From Agromyces intestinalis (GTDB taxonomy: Bacteria > Actinomycetota > Actinomycetes > Actinomycetales > Microbacteriaceae): a stretch of 64,000 bases of DNA. Of this stretch, positions 47,974-56,629 are shown piece by piece. The DNA lies in NCBI RefSeq assembly GCF_008365295.1, contig NZ_CP043505.1, positions 186,001 through 250,000 on the forward strand. Direction: 5' to 3'. Below the pieces are notes generated by a model. It did no database searches and was not told the DNA's origin. It worked only from the letters and a program-made list of their open reading frames with translations. Numbering within the stretch: the stretch's first letter is position 1; each line of letters opens with the position of its first letter. The position numbers were made by a program, and so were the translations under genes.

Positions 47974-49669
47974 GCGCCGCCTCCAGTTCGACGACGCGAT
48001 CGGCCGCAGCAGCGAGTGCCGGCCGGTGCGTGGCGACGAGCACCGCGTGCCCCTTGGCGGTCAGTTCGCGCAGCGAGGCCGCGAGGTGCGCTTCCCGCTC
48101 GACGTCGAGGGCCGAGGTCGGTTCGTCGAGCACGAGCAGCGCCGTGTCCCTGACGAGCAGACGGTGCACCGCTCGGGCGGTCGCGATGCGCTGCGCCTGC
48201 CCGCCCGACACCCCGCTGCCGCCGGGCCCGAGCTCGACCGAGGCGTCGAGTTCGACGCCCGCGAGTCGCAGCGACCGCTCGAGCACCCATTCGTCGGCCG
48301 CTTCGTCGCCGAGCCGCACGTTGTCGGCGATGGTGCCCGCGAGCAGCGTCGGCGACTGCCCGGCCCACGCGAGTCGGGCGCGCACATCGTCGGGGCGGGT
48401 CGCACCGTCGAGGCCGATGCGGCCCTCGAACACCACCGCGCCGAGCAGGGCCGCGATGAGCGACGACTTGCCGACGCCCGACGGACCCGTCACGGCCACG
48501 AACTCGCCCGGCCGCACGTTCAGCGTGAGCCCGTCGACCACGGTCCGATCGCCGCGCCGCACCACGAGGTCGGCGACGGTCAGCCCGAGATCGACCGGCA
48601 GGATGCGCCGGCTCGACGGCGTGGCATCCGTCGTGCCTGCCGCAGCGCGGTCGAGCCGATCGCGCGCGGCGCCCCAACCGGCGCGGCGCCCGCCTGCGGC
48701 TTCCGGCGCGGCCGGATCGGCCGCCGTCTCGAGCACCTCGAATGCGTCCTGCGAGGCCTCGACCCCCGCGGCCGACGAGTGGAACGCGGCCCCGACGTTG
48801 CGCAGCGGCAGGAACACCTCGGGCGCGAGCACGAGCACGAACAGGCCGGGCAGCAGCGTCACCTCGCCCGACACCAGCCGCAGGCCGACGGTCACCGCGA
48901 CCAGCGCGACCGAGAGGCTCGCCGCGAGCTCGAGCGTGAACCCCGAGAGGAACGTCACGCCGAGCACCCGCATCGTGCGTCGCCGATAGTCGTCGGTCAC
49001 CGCGCGGATCCGCTGCGCCTGGCGCGCCGCACGCCCGTACAGCACGAGCGTCGAGAGCCCGCCCAGCACCTCGAGGAACGCTCGCGAGAGCGAGGCGAGG
49101 CCCTCCCATTGGCGGCGTTGCACCTGCTGGGTGGCCATGCCGATGAGCGCCATGAACACGGGGATGAGCGGCAGCACGATGGTGAGGATGAGGCCCGACA
49201 GCGGGTCGGCCAGCCACGCCGCGACCAGGAACACCGGCGTCGCGACCGCGGTGAGCACGAGCTGCGGCAGGTACGCGCCGAAGTAGTCGTCGAGTGCGTC
49301 GAGCCCGGGGCCGAGCAGGGTCGTGAGCCGGGCGGTCGAGGCGTTCCGGATGCCGCCGGGCCGGCGCCCGACCGCGGCGAGAAGCTCCGAACGCAGCTCG
49401 CCCTTCACCCGCAGCGCGGCCGACGACGAGGTCGCCTCCCAGCCCCAGGCGGCCAGCGCGCGAACGCACGCGGCCCCGGCGAGCATCAGGAGCCAACCGG
49501 ACGCCTCGCCCGACGCGTCGCCCGCGACCAGCACCGCGACCGTGCTCGCGAGCGCCCAGGCGAACGCGACCGTGGCCGCGGCCTGCACCACGGCCAGCCC
49601 CGCGCCGCCGACGAGGAACCACCGCGTGCCGCGGGTGCGGCGCACGAGCCGGGGGTCGAGCGGTTTCAC
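47966..49669 (-). CDS. cydD: CydD subunit of the thiol ABC exporter
   Basis: 567 residues. Membrane domain with the CydD-like TARLTTLLGPGLDALDDYFGAYLPQLVLTAVATP segment, then ATPase GPSGVGKSS, SGVSGGQAQRIATARAV, LLVLDEPTSALD, ATHRP. GTG at 49669 behind GAGGACG. Order cydA-B-D-C is the common actinobacterial and Bacillus arrangement; the two ABC halves form one heterodimeric exporter. Confidence 0.94.
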   Translation of the reverse strand: MKPLDPRLVRRTRGTRWFLVGGAGLAVVQAAATVAFAWALASTVAVLVAGDASGEASGWLLMLAGAACVRALAAWGWEATSSSAALRVKGELRSELLAAVGRRPGGIRNASTARLTTLLGPGLDALDDYFGAYLPQLVLTAVATPVFLVAAWLADPLSGLILTIVLPLIPVFMALIGMATQQVQRRQWEGLASLSRAFLEVLGGLSTLVLYGRAARQAQRIRAVTDDYRRRTMRVLGVTFLSGFTLELAASLSVALVAVTVGLRLVSGEVTLLPGLFVLVLAPEVFLPLRNVGAAFHSSAAGVEASQDAFEVLETAADPAAPEAAGGRRAGWGAARDRLDRAAAGTTDATPSSRRILPVDLGLTVADLVVRRGDRTVVDGLTLNVRPGEFVAVTGPSGVGKSSLIAALLGAVVFEGRIGLDGATRPDDVRARLAWAGQSPTLLAGTIADNVRLGDEAADEWVLERSLRLAGVELDASVELGPGGSGVSGGQAQRIATARAVHRLLVRDTALLVLDEPTSALDVEREAHLAASLRELTAKGHAVLVATHRPALAAAADRVVELEAAHV

Positions 49670-49709
49670 GTCTGCGTCCTCTCGGATCGGATGAGCGGTT
49701 CGGGCGGGC

Positions 49710-50717
49710 TCAGTGCGCCGGCGCCGTCTCGATCGCTTCGCGAGTGACGCGCTTGCGGAACACCCAGTACGTCCACGCCTGGTAGGCCAGCACGAGTGGC
49801 AGCGCGATGAGGGCCACCCAGCTCATCACGGTCAGCGTGTATTCGCTGCTCGAGGCGTTGGAGATCGTGAGGCTGTTGGCCGGATCGTTCGACGCGGGCA
49901 TCACGTCGGGGAACAGCGCCGAGAACAGCGCCAGCACCGCGGTGGCGACGGTGAGTGCGAGGAACGTGAACGCGACGCCCTCGGCCTTGCGCGCGTTCGC
50001 GAGCCAGCCGGCGATGAGCGCGAGCGCTGCGACAGCCGCGAAGACCCAGAACCAGAGGGTGCCGAATGCGAGCCCGGTCCAGACCAGGAACGTCGCCGCG
50101 ACGACGATCGTGACGACGCCCGACCGCGCGGCCAGCCGCTGGGCGCGCTCACGCAGCTCGCCGACCGTCTTCAACGACACGAACACCGCGCCGTGCGTGA
50201 AGAACAGCAGCAGGGTCGTGAGGCCGCCGGTGAGCGCGTACGGGTTCAGCAGGTCGATGAGCGTGCCGGTGTAGTTGTGGTCGGCGTCGAGCGGCACGCC
50301 CTGCACGATGTTCGCGAACGCGACGCCCCAGAGCAGCGCGGGCACGGCGCTGCCGACGACGATCATGCCGTCGAACCAGCGCTTCCACTCGGGGTGCGCT
50401 CCCTTCTGGCGGTACTCGAACGACACGCCGCGGGCGATGAGCGCGAGCAGGATGAGCAGCAGCGCCAGGTAGAACCCGCTGAAGAGCGTCGCATACCACT
50501 CGGGGAAGGCGGCGAACAGGGATGCCCCGGCGACGATGACCCACGTCTCGTTGAGGTCCCAGACGGGGCCGATGGTGTTGATGAGCACGCGGCGGTCGGT
50601 GTCGTCCTTGCCGAGGAAGGGCAGCGACATTCCGACGCCGAAGTCGAACCCGTCGAGCACGAAGTACCCGACGAACAGGAACGCGACGATCCAGAACCAG
50701 AGCACTGCGAGATCCAT
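49710..50717 (-). CDS. cydB: cytochrome bd oxidase subunit II
   Basis: 335 residues, about nine membrane segments: MDLAVLWFWIVAFLFVGYFVLDGFDFGVGM, GPVWDLNETWVIVAGASLFAAFPEWYATLFSG and VMSWVALIALPLVLAYQAWTYWVFRKR are diagnostic. AGGAGG lies 7-8 nt before the ATG. Follows cydA by 12 nt. Confidence 0.97.
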   Translation of the reverse strand: MDLAVLWFWIVAFLFVGYFVLDGFDFGVGMSLPFLGKDDTDRRVLINTIGPVWDLNETWVIVAGASLFAAFPEWYATLFSGFYLALLLILLALIARGVSFEYRQKGAHPEWKRWFDGMIVVGSAVPALLWGVAFANIVQGVPLDADHNYTGTLIDLLNPYALTGGLTTLLLFFTHGAVFVSLKTVGELRERAQRLAARSGVVTIVVAATFLVWTGLAFGTLWFWVFAAVAALALIAGWLANARKAEGVAFTFLALTVATAVLALFSALFPDVMPASNDPANSLTISNASSSEYTLTVMSWVALIALPLVLAYQAWTYWVFRKRVTREAIETAPAH

Positions 50718-50729
50718 GTGCTGTTCCTC

Positions 50730-52142
50730 CTAGTACACCGTGGTGGCGGGTTCGACCCGGCCGGTCTCGGGATCGGGCTCGCCCACGTCGGGCGGGCCCG
50801 TGCGCACGGCCTTGATGATGAGCCCGAACTCCACGACCGCGAGCGCGCCGTAGACGAGCGTGAAGGCGACGAGCGAGATGAGCACGTCGAGGCCGGTGAC
50901 GTTCGGCGAGACCGCCGACTCGGTCCACAGCAGGCTGAAGACGATCCATGGCTGGCGGCCCATTTCGGTGAAGATCCAGCCGACGGTCATCGCCGCGAGC
51001 GACAGCGGGAAGCTCCAGACCGCGATCTTCCACACCCACTGCTGCGTCGGCATGCGGCCCTTGCGGGTGAGCCAGAGGCCGACGACGGCGACGAGCACGT
51101 GCGCGAGGCCCAGGCCGATCATCCACCGGAACGCCCAGTAGGTGACCCAGAGAATGGGCGCGTAGTCGCCGGGACCGAAGGCCTCGGTGTACTGGGCCTG
51201 CAGGTCGTTGATGCCCTCGACGCAGCCGTCGAGGCTGTGCGTCGACAGCAGCGAGAGCAGGTAGGGGATGCGGATCGAGAACAGTTCGGATGACCCGTCG
51301 GGGGTGCCGAGCGTGAAGATCGAGAACGAGGCATCCGCCCCGCAGACCGTGTCGAACGTCGCCTCGGCCGCGGCCATCTTCATCGGCTGGGTGGCCACCA
51401 TCGCGAGGCTGAGCTGATCGCCGAAAAGCGTGGTCAGCGCGCCCGAGACGACCATGCCCCAGAGGCCGAACTTCAGGGCCGGACGCATGGTGTCGAGGTG
51501 CTGGTTGCGGGCGAGGTGCCACGCAGCCGCGCTGATGATGAGACCCGACGACACCATGAAGGACGCCGCGATGGTGTGCGGGAACGCCGCGACGGCGACG
51601 GGGTTGGTCAGCACCGCCCCGATGTCGACGAGTTCGGCGCGCTCGTTCACCTCGTTGAGCTCGTAGCCGACGGGGTTCTGCATGAACGCGTTGGCGGCGA
51701 TGATGAAGTACGCCGAGATGATGCTGCCGATCGCGGTGCACCAGATGGTCGCGAGATGGATGCCGCGGGGCAGCTTGTCCCATCCGAAGATCCACAGCCC
51801 GATGAAGGTCGCCTCGAAGAAGAACGCGAGCAGGCCCTCGAGCGCGAGCGGCGCGCCGAACACGTCGCCGACGAACCGCGAGTACTCCGACCAGTTCATG
51901 CCGAACTGGAACTCCTGCACGATGCCGGTGACCACGCCCATCGCGAAATTGATGAGGAAGATGTTGCCGAGGAACCGGGTGATCTTCAGGTACTCGACCT
52001 TGCCGGTGCGGAACCACGCCGTCTGGAAGATCGCGGTCGTGGTCGCGAGGCCGATCGTGATCGGCACGAACAGGAAGTGGTAGACGGTGGTGAGCCCGAA
52101 CTGCCATCTCGCGAGGAGCAGTGGGTCGAGCAGGTCGTTCAC
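50730..52142 (-). CDS. cydA: cytochrome bd oxidase subunit I
   Basis: 470 residues. Nine-helix haem-binding subunit: RWQFGLTTVYHFLFVPITIGL (haem b595 His), ANAFMQNPVGYEL, FPHTIAASFMVSSGLI (haem b558 His), GRQPWIVFSLLWTESAVSP with a short quinol loop, as in Gram-positive CydA. GTG at 52142 has GGAGGG six nt upstream; the longer frame start at 52184 lies in the operator. Terminal oxidase with high oxygen affinity. Shares its upstream region with blaI. Confidence 0.97.
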   Translation of the reverse strand: MNDLLDPLLLARWQFGLTTVYHFLFVPITIGLATTTAIFQTAWFRTGKVEYLKITRFLGNIFLINFAMGVVTGIVQEFQFGMNWSEYSRFVGDVFGAPLALEGLLAFFFEATFIGLWIFGWDKLPRGIHLATIWCTAIGSIISAYFIIAANAFMQNPVGYELNEVNERAELVDIGAVLTNPVAVAAFPHTIAASFMVSSGLIISAAAWHLARNQHLDTMRPALKFGLWGMVVSGALTTLFGDQLSLAMVATQPMKMAAAEATFDTVCGADASFSIFTLGTPDGSSELFSIRIPYLLSLLSTHSLDGCVEGINDLQAQYTEAFGPGDYAPILWVTYWAFRWMIGLGLAHVLVAVVGLWLTRKGRMPTQQWVWKIAVWSFPLSLAAMTVGWIFTEMGRQPWIVFSLLWTESAVSPNVTGLDVLISLVAFTLVYGALAVVEFGLIIKAVRTGPPDVGEPDPETGRVEPATTVY

Positions 52143-52168
52143 GTGGTTCCCTCCGGATTCCGCCGTGG

Positions 52169-52226
52169 TGCGGTCGAACCGCAATTTCTACACACCGTAG
52201 AACATACAGCCGATCGAGGGTACCCT
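52169..52226. promoter_or_regulatory. shared cydA-blaI control region with BlaI-type operator
   Basis: TTCTAC-ACACC-GTAGAA (52186-52202) is a 6-bp inverted repeat with 5-nt spacer, close to the TAC/GTA half-sites bound by BlaI/MecI proteins. Adjacent is a second inverted repeat TGCGGT-CGA-ACCGCA (52169-52183). For blaI, -10 TACCCT (52221-52226) ends six nt before the ATG (leaderless) and the -35 region overlaps GTAGAA. TAGAAA in the operator may serve the cydA promoter. Confidence 0.6.
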
Positions 52227-52232
52227 TGGACC

Positions 52233-52607
52233 ATGGCGAATCTCGGCGAACTCGAGCGAGCGGTCATGGAACAGCTCTGGGCCTCCGGCACCGCCCTCAC
52301 GGCGAACGACATCCGCGACCGCATCACGGTGCTCGACACGGGCGACGGCCGCGCGCCCGCGACCACGACCGTGCTCACCGTGCTCTCACGCCTCGAGCGC
52401 AAGGGCTTCGTCACTCGTTCGCGCGACGCCCGCCCGCACCGCTACCAGGCGCTGCTCAGCCGCGAAGACCACACCGCCGAACTCATGCACGAGGTGCTCG
52501 ATCGCGCGAGCGACCGCGACGCCGCGCTCGCGCGGTTCCTCACCACCTCCTCCCGCCAGGAGGCGGCGACACTGCGCCGGCTGCTCGACGAGATGGTGCG
52601 CGGCTGA
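52233..52607 (+). CDS. BlaI/MecI/CopY-type repressor
   Basis: 124 residues, whole length of the family. LGELERAVMEQLWASGTALTANDIRD, TTTVLTVLSRLERKGFVTRSRDARPHRYQALLSRE (winged helix) and a C-terminal dimerisation helix. Likely binds the TTCTAC...GTAGAA site and controls itself, the M56 gene and probably cydABDC. In mycobacteria a BlaI/M56 pair regulates blaC and respiration-linked genes; here no lactamase is adjacent. Confidence 0.94.
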   Translation: MANLGELERAVMEQLWASGTALTANDIRDRITVLDTGDGRAPATTTVLTVLSRLERKGFVTRSRDARPHRYQALLSREDHTAELMHEVLDRASDRDAALARFLTTSSRQEAATLRRLLDEMVRG

Positions 52608-52608
52608 G

Positions 52609-53481
52609 GTGATCGCCTGGGCGCTGGCACTCGGCGTGCTCGCGGTCGCGCTCGCGTGGCCCGTGCCCGTCACGCTGTCGGCCGCGCACTGGCCCGCCGC
52701 GCGCCCGGCCGTCGCGCTCGCCCTCTGGCAGCTCATCGCCCTCGCCGGCGGACTCTCGATGATCGGCAGCCTGCTGCTGCTCGGATCGGCGCCGGCCGGG
52801 TCGATCGTCGGCGCCGCCGAAGCCCTGCTGCCCCACTTCTTCGACGGCGACCTGCCGCCGGGCTTCGGGGTGGCGCATCTGGCGGCGCTCACCCTCGCGG
52901 TGGGCCTCGCCGTGCACCTCTCGCTCAACCTCGGGCTCACCGTCGCCCGCGCCGAACGCGAACGTCGGCGCCAGCACCACCTCATCGCCGTGCTCAGCGA
53001 CCCGCTGCCCGATTCGCCGCAGACCCGGGTGCTTCCCCATCCGGTTCCGCTCGCCTACTGCGTGCCCGGTGTCCGCACGGCGACCGTGCTCACCGATGGG
53101 CTCGTATCCGCCCTCGACGACCGCGAGCTCGCCGCGGTCGTCGCCCACGAGCGCTCGCACCTCGACCAGCTCCACCACCTCGTCCTGGTCGCCTTCCGCG
53201 CCTGGCACAGTGCGCTGCCCTGGTTCCCGATCGCGAACCGAGCTGAGCGCAGCGTGACGCTGCTCACCGAGATGCTCGCCGACGACGGTGCGATCCGCGA
53301 GGTCGGCGCAGACCCGCTGCGTCGGGCGCTCGCCCGGCTCGGCACCGCCGGCGAGCCCGGCGCCTATGCCGACTCGGGCGGCGTCGCCCCCGACGCGATG
53401 ATGCTCGAGGCACGCCTGGCCCGCCTCGTCCCGGCGGATCCTCAGGCAGACCCCCGGGACATCCGCCCGCACGCCGCCTAG
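52609..53481 (+). CDS. M56 (BlaR1-like) membrane metalloprotease
   Basis: 290 residues, three or four membrane segments around a cytoplasmic zinc site: His180-Glu-Arg-Ser-His184 (HExxH) with downstream LTEMLADD as likely third ligand. There is no C-terminal penicillin-sensing domain, so unlike BlaR1 it cannot sense beta-lactams through that module; it matches the short mycobacterial Rv1845c type. GTG at 52609 begins one base after blaI ends. Presumed to cleave BlaI on signal. Confidence 0.9.
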   Translation: MIAWALALGVLAVALAWPVPVTLSAAHWPAARPAVALALWQLIALAGGLSMIGSLLLLGSAPAGSIVGAAEALLPHFFDGDLPPGFGVAHLAALTLAVGLAVHLSLNLGLTVARAERERRRQHHLIAVLSDPLPDSPQTRVLPHPVPLAYCVPGVRTATVLTDGLVSALDDRELAAVVAHERSHLDQLHHLVLVAFRAWHSALPWFPIANRAERSVTLLTEMLADDGAIREVGADPLRRALARLGTAGEPGAYADSGGVAPDAMMLEARLARLVPADPQADPRDIRPHAA

Positions 53482-53491
53482 GCTCGGGGGC

Positions 53492-54280
53492 GTGAACGAC
53501 GTCCTCGATTGGATCCTGCAGACCGTGCAGGGAGTCGACCCCCTGCTTCGAACCCTGCTGGCCGGCGTCGGAGTCATGCTCGAGACCTCGATCCTCATCG
53601 GGCTCATCGTGCCCGGCGACACGATCGTGCTCGTGGCCTCCACGGCGATCGAGAATCCCGTGCAGTACGTCGCGCTCGTCGTGGCGGTCATCGCGGGCGC
53701 CCTCGCGGGCGAGTCGATCGGCTTCGCGATCGGACGGTGGTTCGGGCTGCACCTGGTGCGTTCCCGGCTCGGTCGGCGCATCGGCGAGGCGCAGTGGACG
53801 CGGGCGCAACGGTACGTCGACCGGCGCGGCGGCCCGGCCGTCTTCCTCTCGCGATTCCTTCCCGTGCTGCACTCGCTCGTGCCGCTCGTGGTCGGCATGA
53901 GCGCGATGCGCTACCGCCGGTTCATCGCCTGGACGCTGCCGGCCTGCGTCATCTGGGCGTTCGCCTACGCGACGGTCGGATGGCTCGCCGCCGACAGCTA
54001 CCGCGAGCTCAGCCGCGAGCTGCACTGGGCGGGGTACATCTTCGTCGCGGTCATCGCGCTCTTCCTCGTCGTCGTCTGGCTGGCCAAGCGCGTCATCGTG
54101 CGCCTCGAGGCGCGGCATTTCGAGGCGGATGCCACGGGGGCGGACGCGGGCGCTACGGATGCCACCGCGGCATCGACGGCCGAGGGGCCGGACGCCGTGG
54201 CATCCGACCCCTCTGACACTCCCGAGACTGAAGCTCCCGAAGCGGGGACTTCCGAGCGGAACCCGGGCGCCCGCTCCTAG
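53492..54280 (+). CDS. DedA family membrane protein
   Basis: 262 residues. DedA core: TSILIGLIVPGDTIVLVAST, AGESIGFAIGRWFGLHLVRSRLG, FLSRFLPVLHSLVPLVVGMSAMRYRRFI, then a C-terminal tail of about 60 Ala/Thr/Glu-rich residues. DedA proteins flip undecaprenyl phosphate or phospholipids, or affect proton-dependent transport. GTG at 53492. Converges on the substrate-binding gene with stops overlapping at CTAG. Confidence 0.9.
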   Translation: MNDVLDWILQTVQGVDPLLRTLLAGVGVMLETSILIGLIVPGDTIVLVASTAIENPVQYVALVVAVIAGALAGESIGFAIGRWFGLHLVRSRLGRRIGEAQWTRAQRYVDRRGGPAVFLSRFLPVLHSLVPLVVGMSAMRYRRFIAWTLPACVIWAFAYATVGWLAADSYRELSRELHWAGYIFVAVIALFLVVVWLAKRVIVRLEARHFEADATGADAGATDATAASTAEGPDAVASDPSDTPETEAPEAGTSERNPGARS

Positions 54281-55206
54281 ACGAGCCCCTTCGATGCGAG
54301 CCACTCGGCCGCGATGTCGTCGGCGTTGCGCTGCTGGTTCACGCTCTGGTCGTTCAACGCCACCAGGTCGGCGGCGGTGAGCGCCGCGCTCACCTCGTTG
54401 ATGATGTCGGCGATCTCGTCGGTGATCTTGTCGCTCACGAGCGGCACGACGTTCGACGCGAGGAACAGGCCCTTCGGGTCGTCGAGGGTGACCAGGTCGT
54501 TGGTCTTGATGTTCGGGTCGGCGCTGTAGATGTTCACGAGCTGCACCTGGTCGTCGACCAGCGCCTTGACCGTGAGCGCACCGCCCGAGTCCTCGATCGC
54601 GGTGAATCCGACCTCGACGCCGTAGACCTCCTTGAGCCCGGCCGGGCCGTAGGGTCGGGTTTCGAGCTCGGCGTTGCCACCGAGCGTCAGCGGCGTCGAG
54701 ACGCCCGCGAGGTCTTCGAGGCTCGTCACGCCGTTCGCGTCGCTGAACGCCTGGGTGACGTTGTACGAGTCCTGGTCGGTCGCGGGCGACTGGTCGAGCA
54801 CGCGCAGCCCGTCGGGCAGTGCGTCCTGCAGCGCCGCGAACACGTCGTCGCTCGTGCGCGCCTCGGTGTCGGGCTCGTAGAACTGCAGCAGGTTGCCCGT
54901 GTACTCGGGGAACAGGTCGATCTCGCCGGCCTCGATCTCGGGCAGGTAGACCTCGCGCTGACCGATCTGGAACTGCCGGTCGACGGTGAAGCCGTTCGCC
55001 TCGAGCGCCTGCGCATAGATCTCGGCGATGATCTCGTTCGAGTAGTAGGCCTGCGAGCCGATGACGATCGTCTCGGACGATGCCTCGGTCTCGGTGCCGG
55101 ATCCTTCGTCGAGCGGATCGCTCGTGGCACACCCTGCCAGGGCTACTACCGCCCCGACCGCGACCGCCGCCAGGGCGACGTGCCGGCCTCTTCCAGCTGT
55201 GAACAT
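54277..55206 (-). CDS. osmoprotectant ABC transporter, substrate-binding lipoprotein
   Basis: 309 residues. Lipobox LAGC, then an OpuAC/ProX fold: IVIGSQAYYSNEIIAEIYAQALEANGF, LFPEYTGNLLQFY, RVLDQSPATDQDSYNVTQAFSDANGV and NVVPLVSDKI. Binds glycine betaine, choline or carnitine outside the membrane. GAAGGGAAG lies before the ATG. Last gene of a minus-strand ATPase-permease-permease-binding protein operon. Confidence 0.93.
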   Translation of the reverse strand: MFTAGRGRHVALAAVAVGAVVALAGCATSDPLDEGSGTETEASSETIVIGSQAYYSNEIIAEIYAQALEANGFTVDRQFQIGQREVYLPEIEAGEIDLFPEYTGNLLQFYEPDTEARTSDDVFAALQDALPDGLRVLDQSPATDQDSYNVTQAFSDANGVTSLEDLAGVSTPLTLGGNAELETRPYGPAGLKEVYGVEVGFTAIEDSGGALTVKALVDDQVQLVNIYSADPNIKTNDLVTLDDPKGLFLASNVVPLVSDKITDEIADIINEVSAALTAADLVALNDQSVNQQRNADDIAAEWLASKGLV

Positions 55207-55229
55207 GTTGCTTCCCTTCGGTGTTGGGC

Positions 55230-55949
55230 TCAGCCCATGGCCGCGCGCGCCCGAGCCGGACGTGCGCGGAGGTTCGTGGTGGTGCGACCGACGCGAACGC
55301 CCTCGGGCACCACGAGTCGTTGGACGATCGCGAAGACGCCGTCGAGCACGAGCGCCAGCGCGATGATGAGGATCGACACGCCGAGCATGGCCGGGTAGTC
55401 GCGGGTCTTGAGCGCCACGAACAGCGTGGAGCCGAGACCGCCGCCGCCGACGTAGGCCGCGAGGGTCGCCGTGGCGATCACCTGCAGCACCGCGGCCCGC
55501 ACGCCGCCGATGATCGTGGGCAGGGCGAGCGGCGACTCGACGCGCAGCACGATCTGGGGCTCGGTCATACCCACCGCTCGTGCCGCGTCGACCGTCCGAC
55601 GGTCGACCGCGCCGATGCCCGCGTACGCGCCGGCGAGCACCGAGGGCAGGGCGAGCACGACCAGCGCGATGAACGGCGCGACCGGACCGATGCCGATCGC
55701 GAGGCCGATGAGCGTGAGCAGGCCGAGGGTGGGCAGGGCGCGCAGGCCCCCCGAGGTGAGCACGGCCACCTCGCGCCCCCGGCCCGTGTGGCCCACGAGC
55801 GCGCCGATCGGCAGTGCGATCACGCACGCCGCCACGACGACGGCGAGGCTGAACACGACGTGATAGCCGAGTTGCGCGCCGAGACCCGAGGGGCCCACCC
55901 AGTTGTCGGGTTCGAACAGCCACGCGAACGCGTCGAGGATCAGGTTCAC
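55230..55949 (-). CDS. osmoprotectant ABC transporter permease 2
   Basis: 239 residues, BPD_transp_1 family: GGLRALPTLGLLTLIGLAIGIGPVAPFIALVVLALPSVLAGAYAGIGAVDRRTVDAARAVGMTEPQIVLRVESPLALPTIIGG holds the EAA loop. GTG at 55949 overlaps the stop of permease 1 (GTGA). With permease 1 forms the OpuCB/OpuCD-like channel. Confidence 0.92.
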   Translation of the reverse strand: MNLILDAFAWLFEPDNWVGPSGLGAQLGYHVVFSLAVVVAACVIALPIGALVGHTGRGREVAVLTSGGLRALPTLGLLTLIGLAIGIGPVAPFIALVVLALPSVLAGAYAGIGAVDRRTVDAARAVGMTEPQIVLRVESPLALPTIIGGVRAAVLQVIATATLAAYVGGGGLGSTLFVALKTRDYPAMLGVSILIIALALVLDGVFAIVQRLVVPEGVRVGRTTTNLRARPARARAAMG

Positions 55950-56629
55950 GCGATCGCCTCCACGTTCGCCAGCCGCGACGGACGGCGACCGCGCCGCTCG
56001 AGCTTCGTCCACGGCATGAGCAGGCGCCCGGCGACGACCGCGACGAGGTCGAGCACGAACGCGAGCGCGACCGTCGCGACGATGCCGGTGGTGATCTCGA
56101 GCGGGATGTTGCGCTGGAACCCGTCGGTGAACAGGCTGCCGAGACTGGGGATGCCGAGCACCGCGCTCACGGTCACGAGGCTGACCGTGCTGACGATGAC
56201 CACCCGGAGCCCGGCGAGCAACGCCGGACCCGCGAGCGGCAGCTCGACCGCGAAGAACCGCCCGAACGACGAGTACCCGACCGCGGTCGCCGACATGCGG
56301 ATGTCGCGATCCACGTCGGCGAAGCCGTCGGCCGCCGACCGCACCATGAGCGCAACGCCGTACAACGTCATCGCCACGACCACGTTCACGGGCGACCGCA
56401 GCTGCGTGCCGATGAGCGCGGGCAGGGCGATGAACAGCGGCAGCGACGGGATCGCGTACAGGATGCCGCACACGCTGAGCAGCACCGCACGACTCCAGCG
56501 GAATCGCCACGCCACCCAGCCGATCGGGATCGAGAGCACGAAGCTCAGTATGATCGCGGGCACCGACAACCCCAGGTGCACGAGCGCCAGCTCGCCGACC
56601 CGGTCGAGGTTCGACCAGAGCCAGGTCAC
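55946..56629 (-). CDS. osmoprotectant ABC transporter permease 1
   Basis: 227 residues. IPIGWVAWRF, GILYAIPSLPLFIALPALIGTQLRSPVNVVVAMTLYGVALMVRSAADGFADVDRDIRMSATAVGYSSFGRFFAVELPLAGPALLAGLRVV contains the ATPase-contact loop. GTG at 56629 overlaps the ATPase stop by four bases. Confidence 0.92.
   Translation of the reverse strand: MTWLWSNLDRVGELALVHLGLSVPAIILSFVLSIPIGWVAWRFRWSRAVLLSVCGILYAIPSLPLFIALPALIGTQLRSPVNVVVAMTLYGVALMVRSAADGFADVDRDIRMSATAVGYSSFGRFFAVELPLAGPALLAGLRVVIVSTVSLVTVSAVLGIPSLGSLFTDGFQRNIPLEITTGIVATVALAFVLDLVAVVAGRLLMPWTKLERRGRRPSRLANVEAIA

Noticed and set aside
52609-53481. Full BlaR1 penicillin sensor
   Set aside because: The protein ends after the zinc-protease region with no transpeptidase-like sensor domain.
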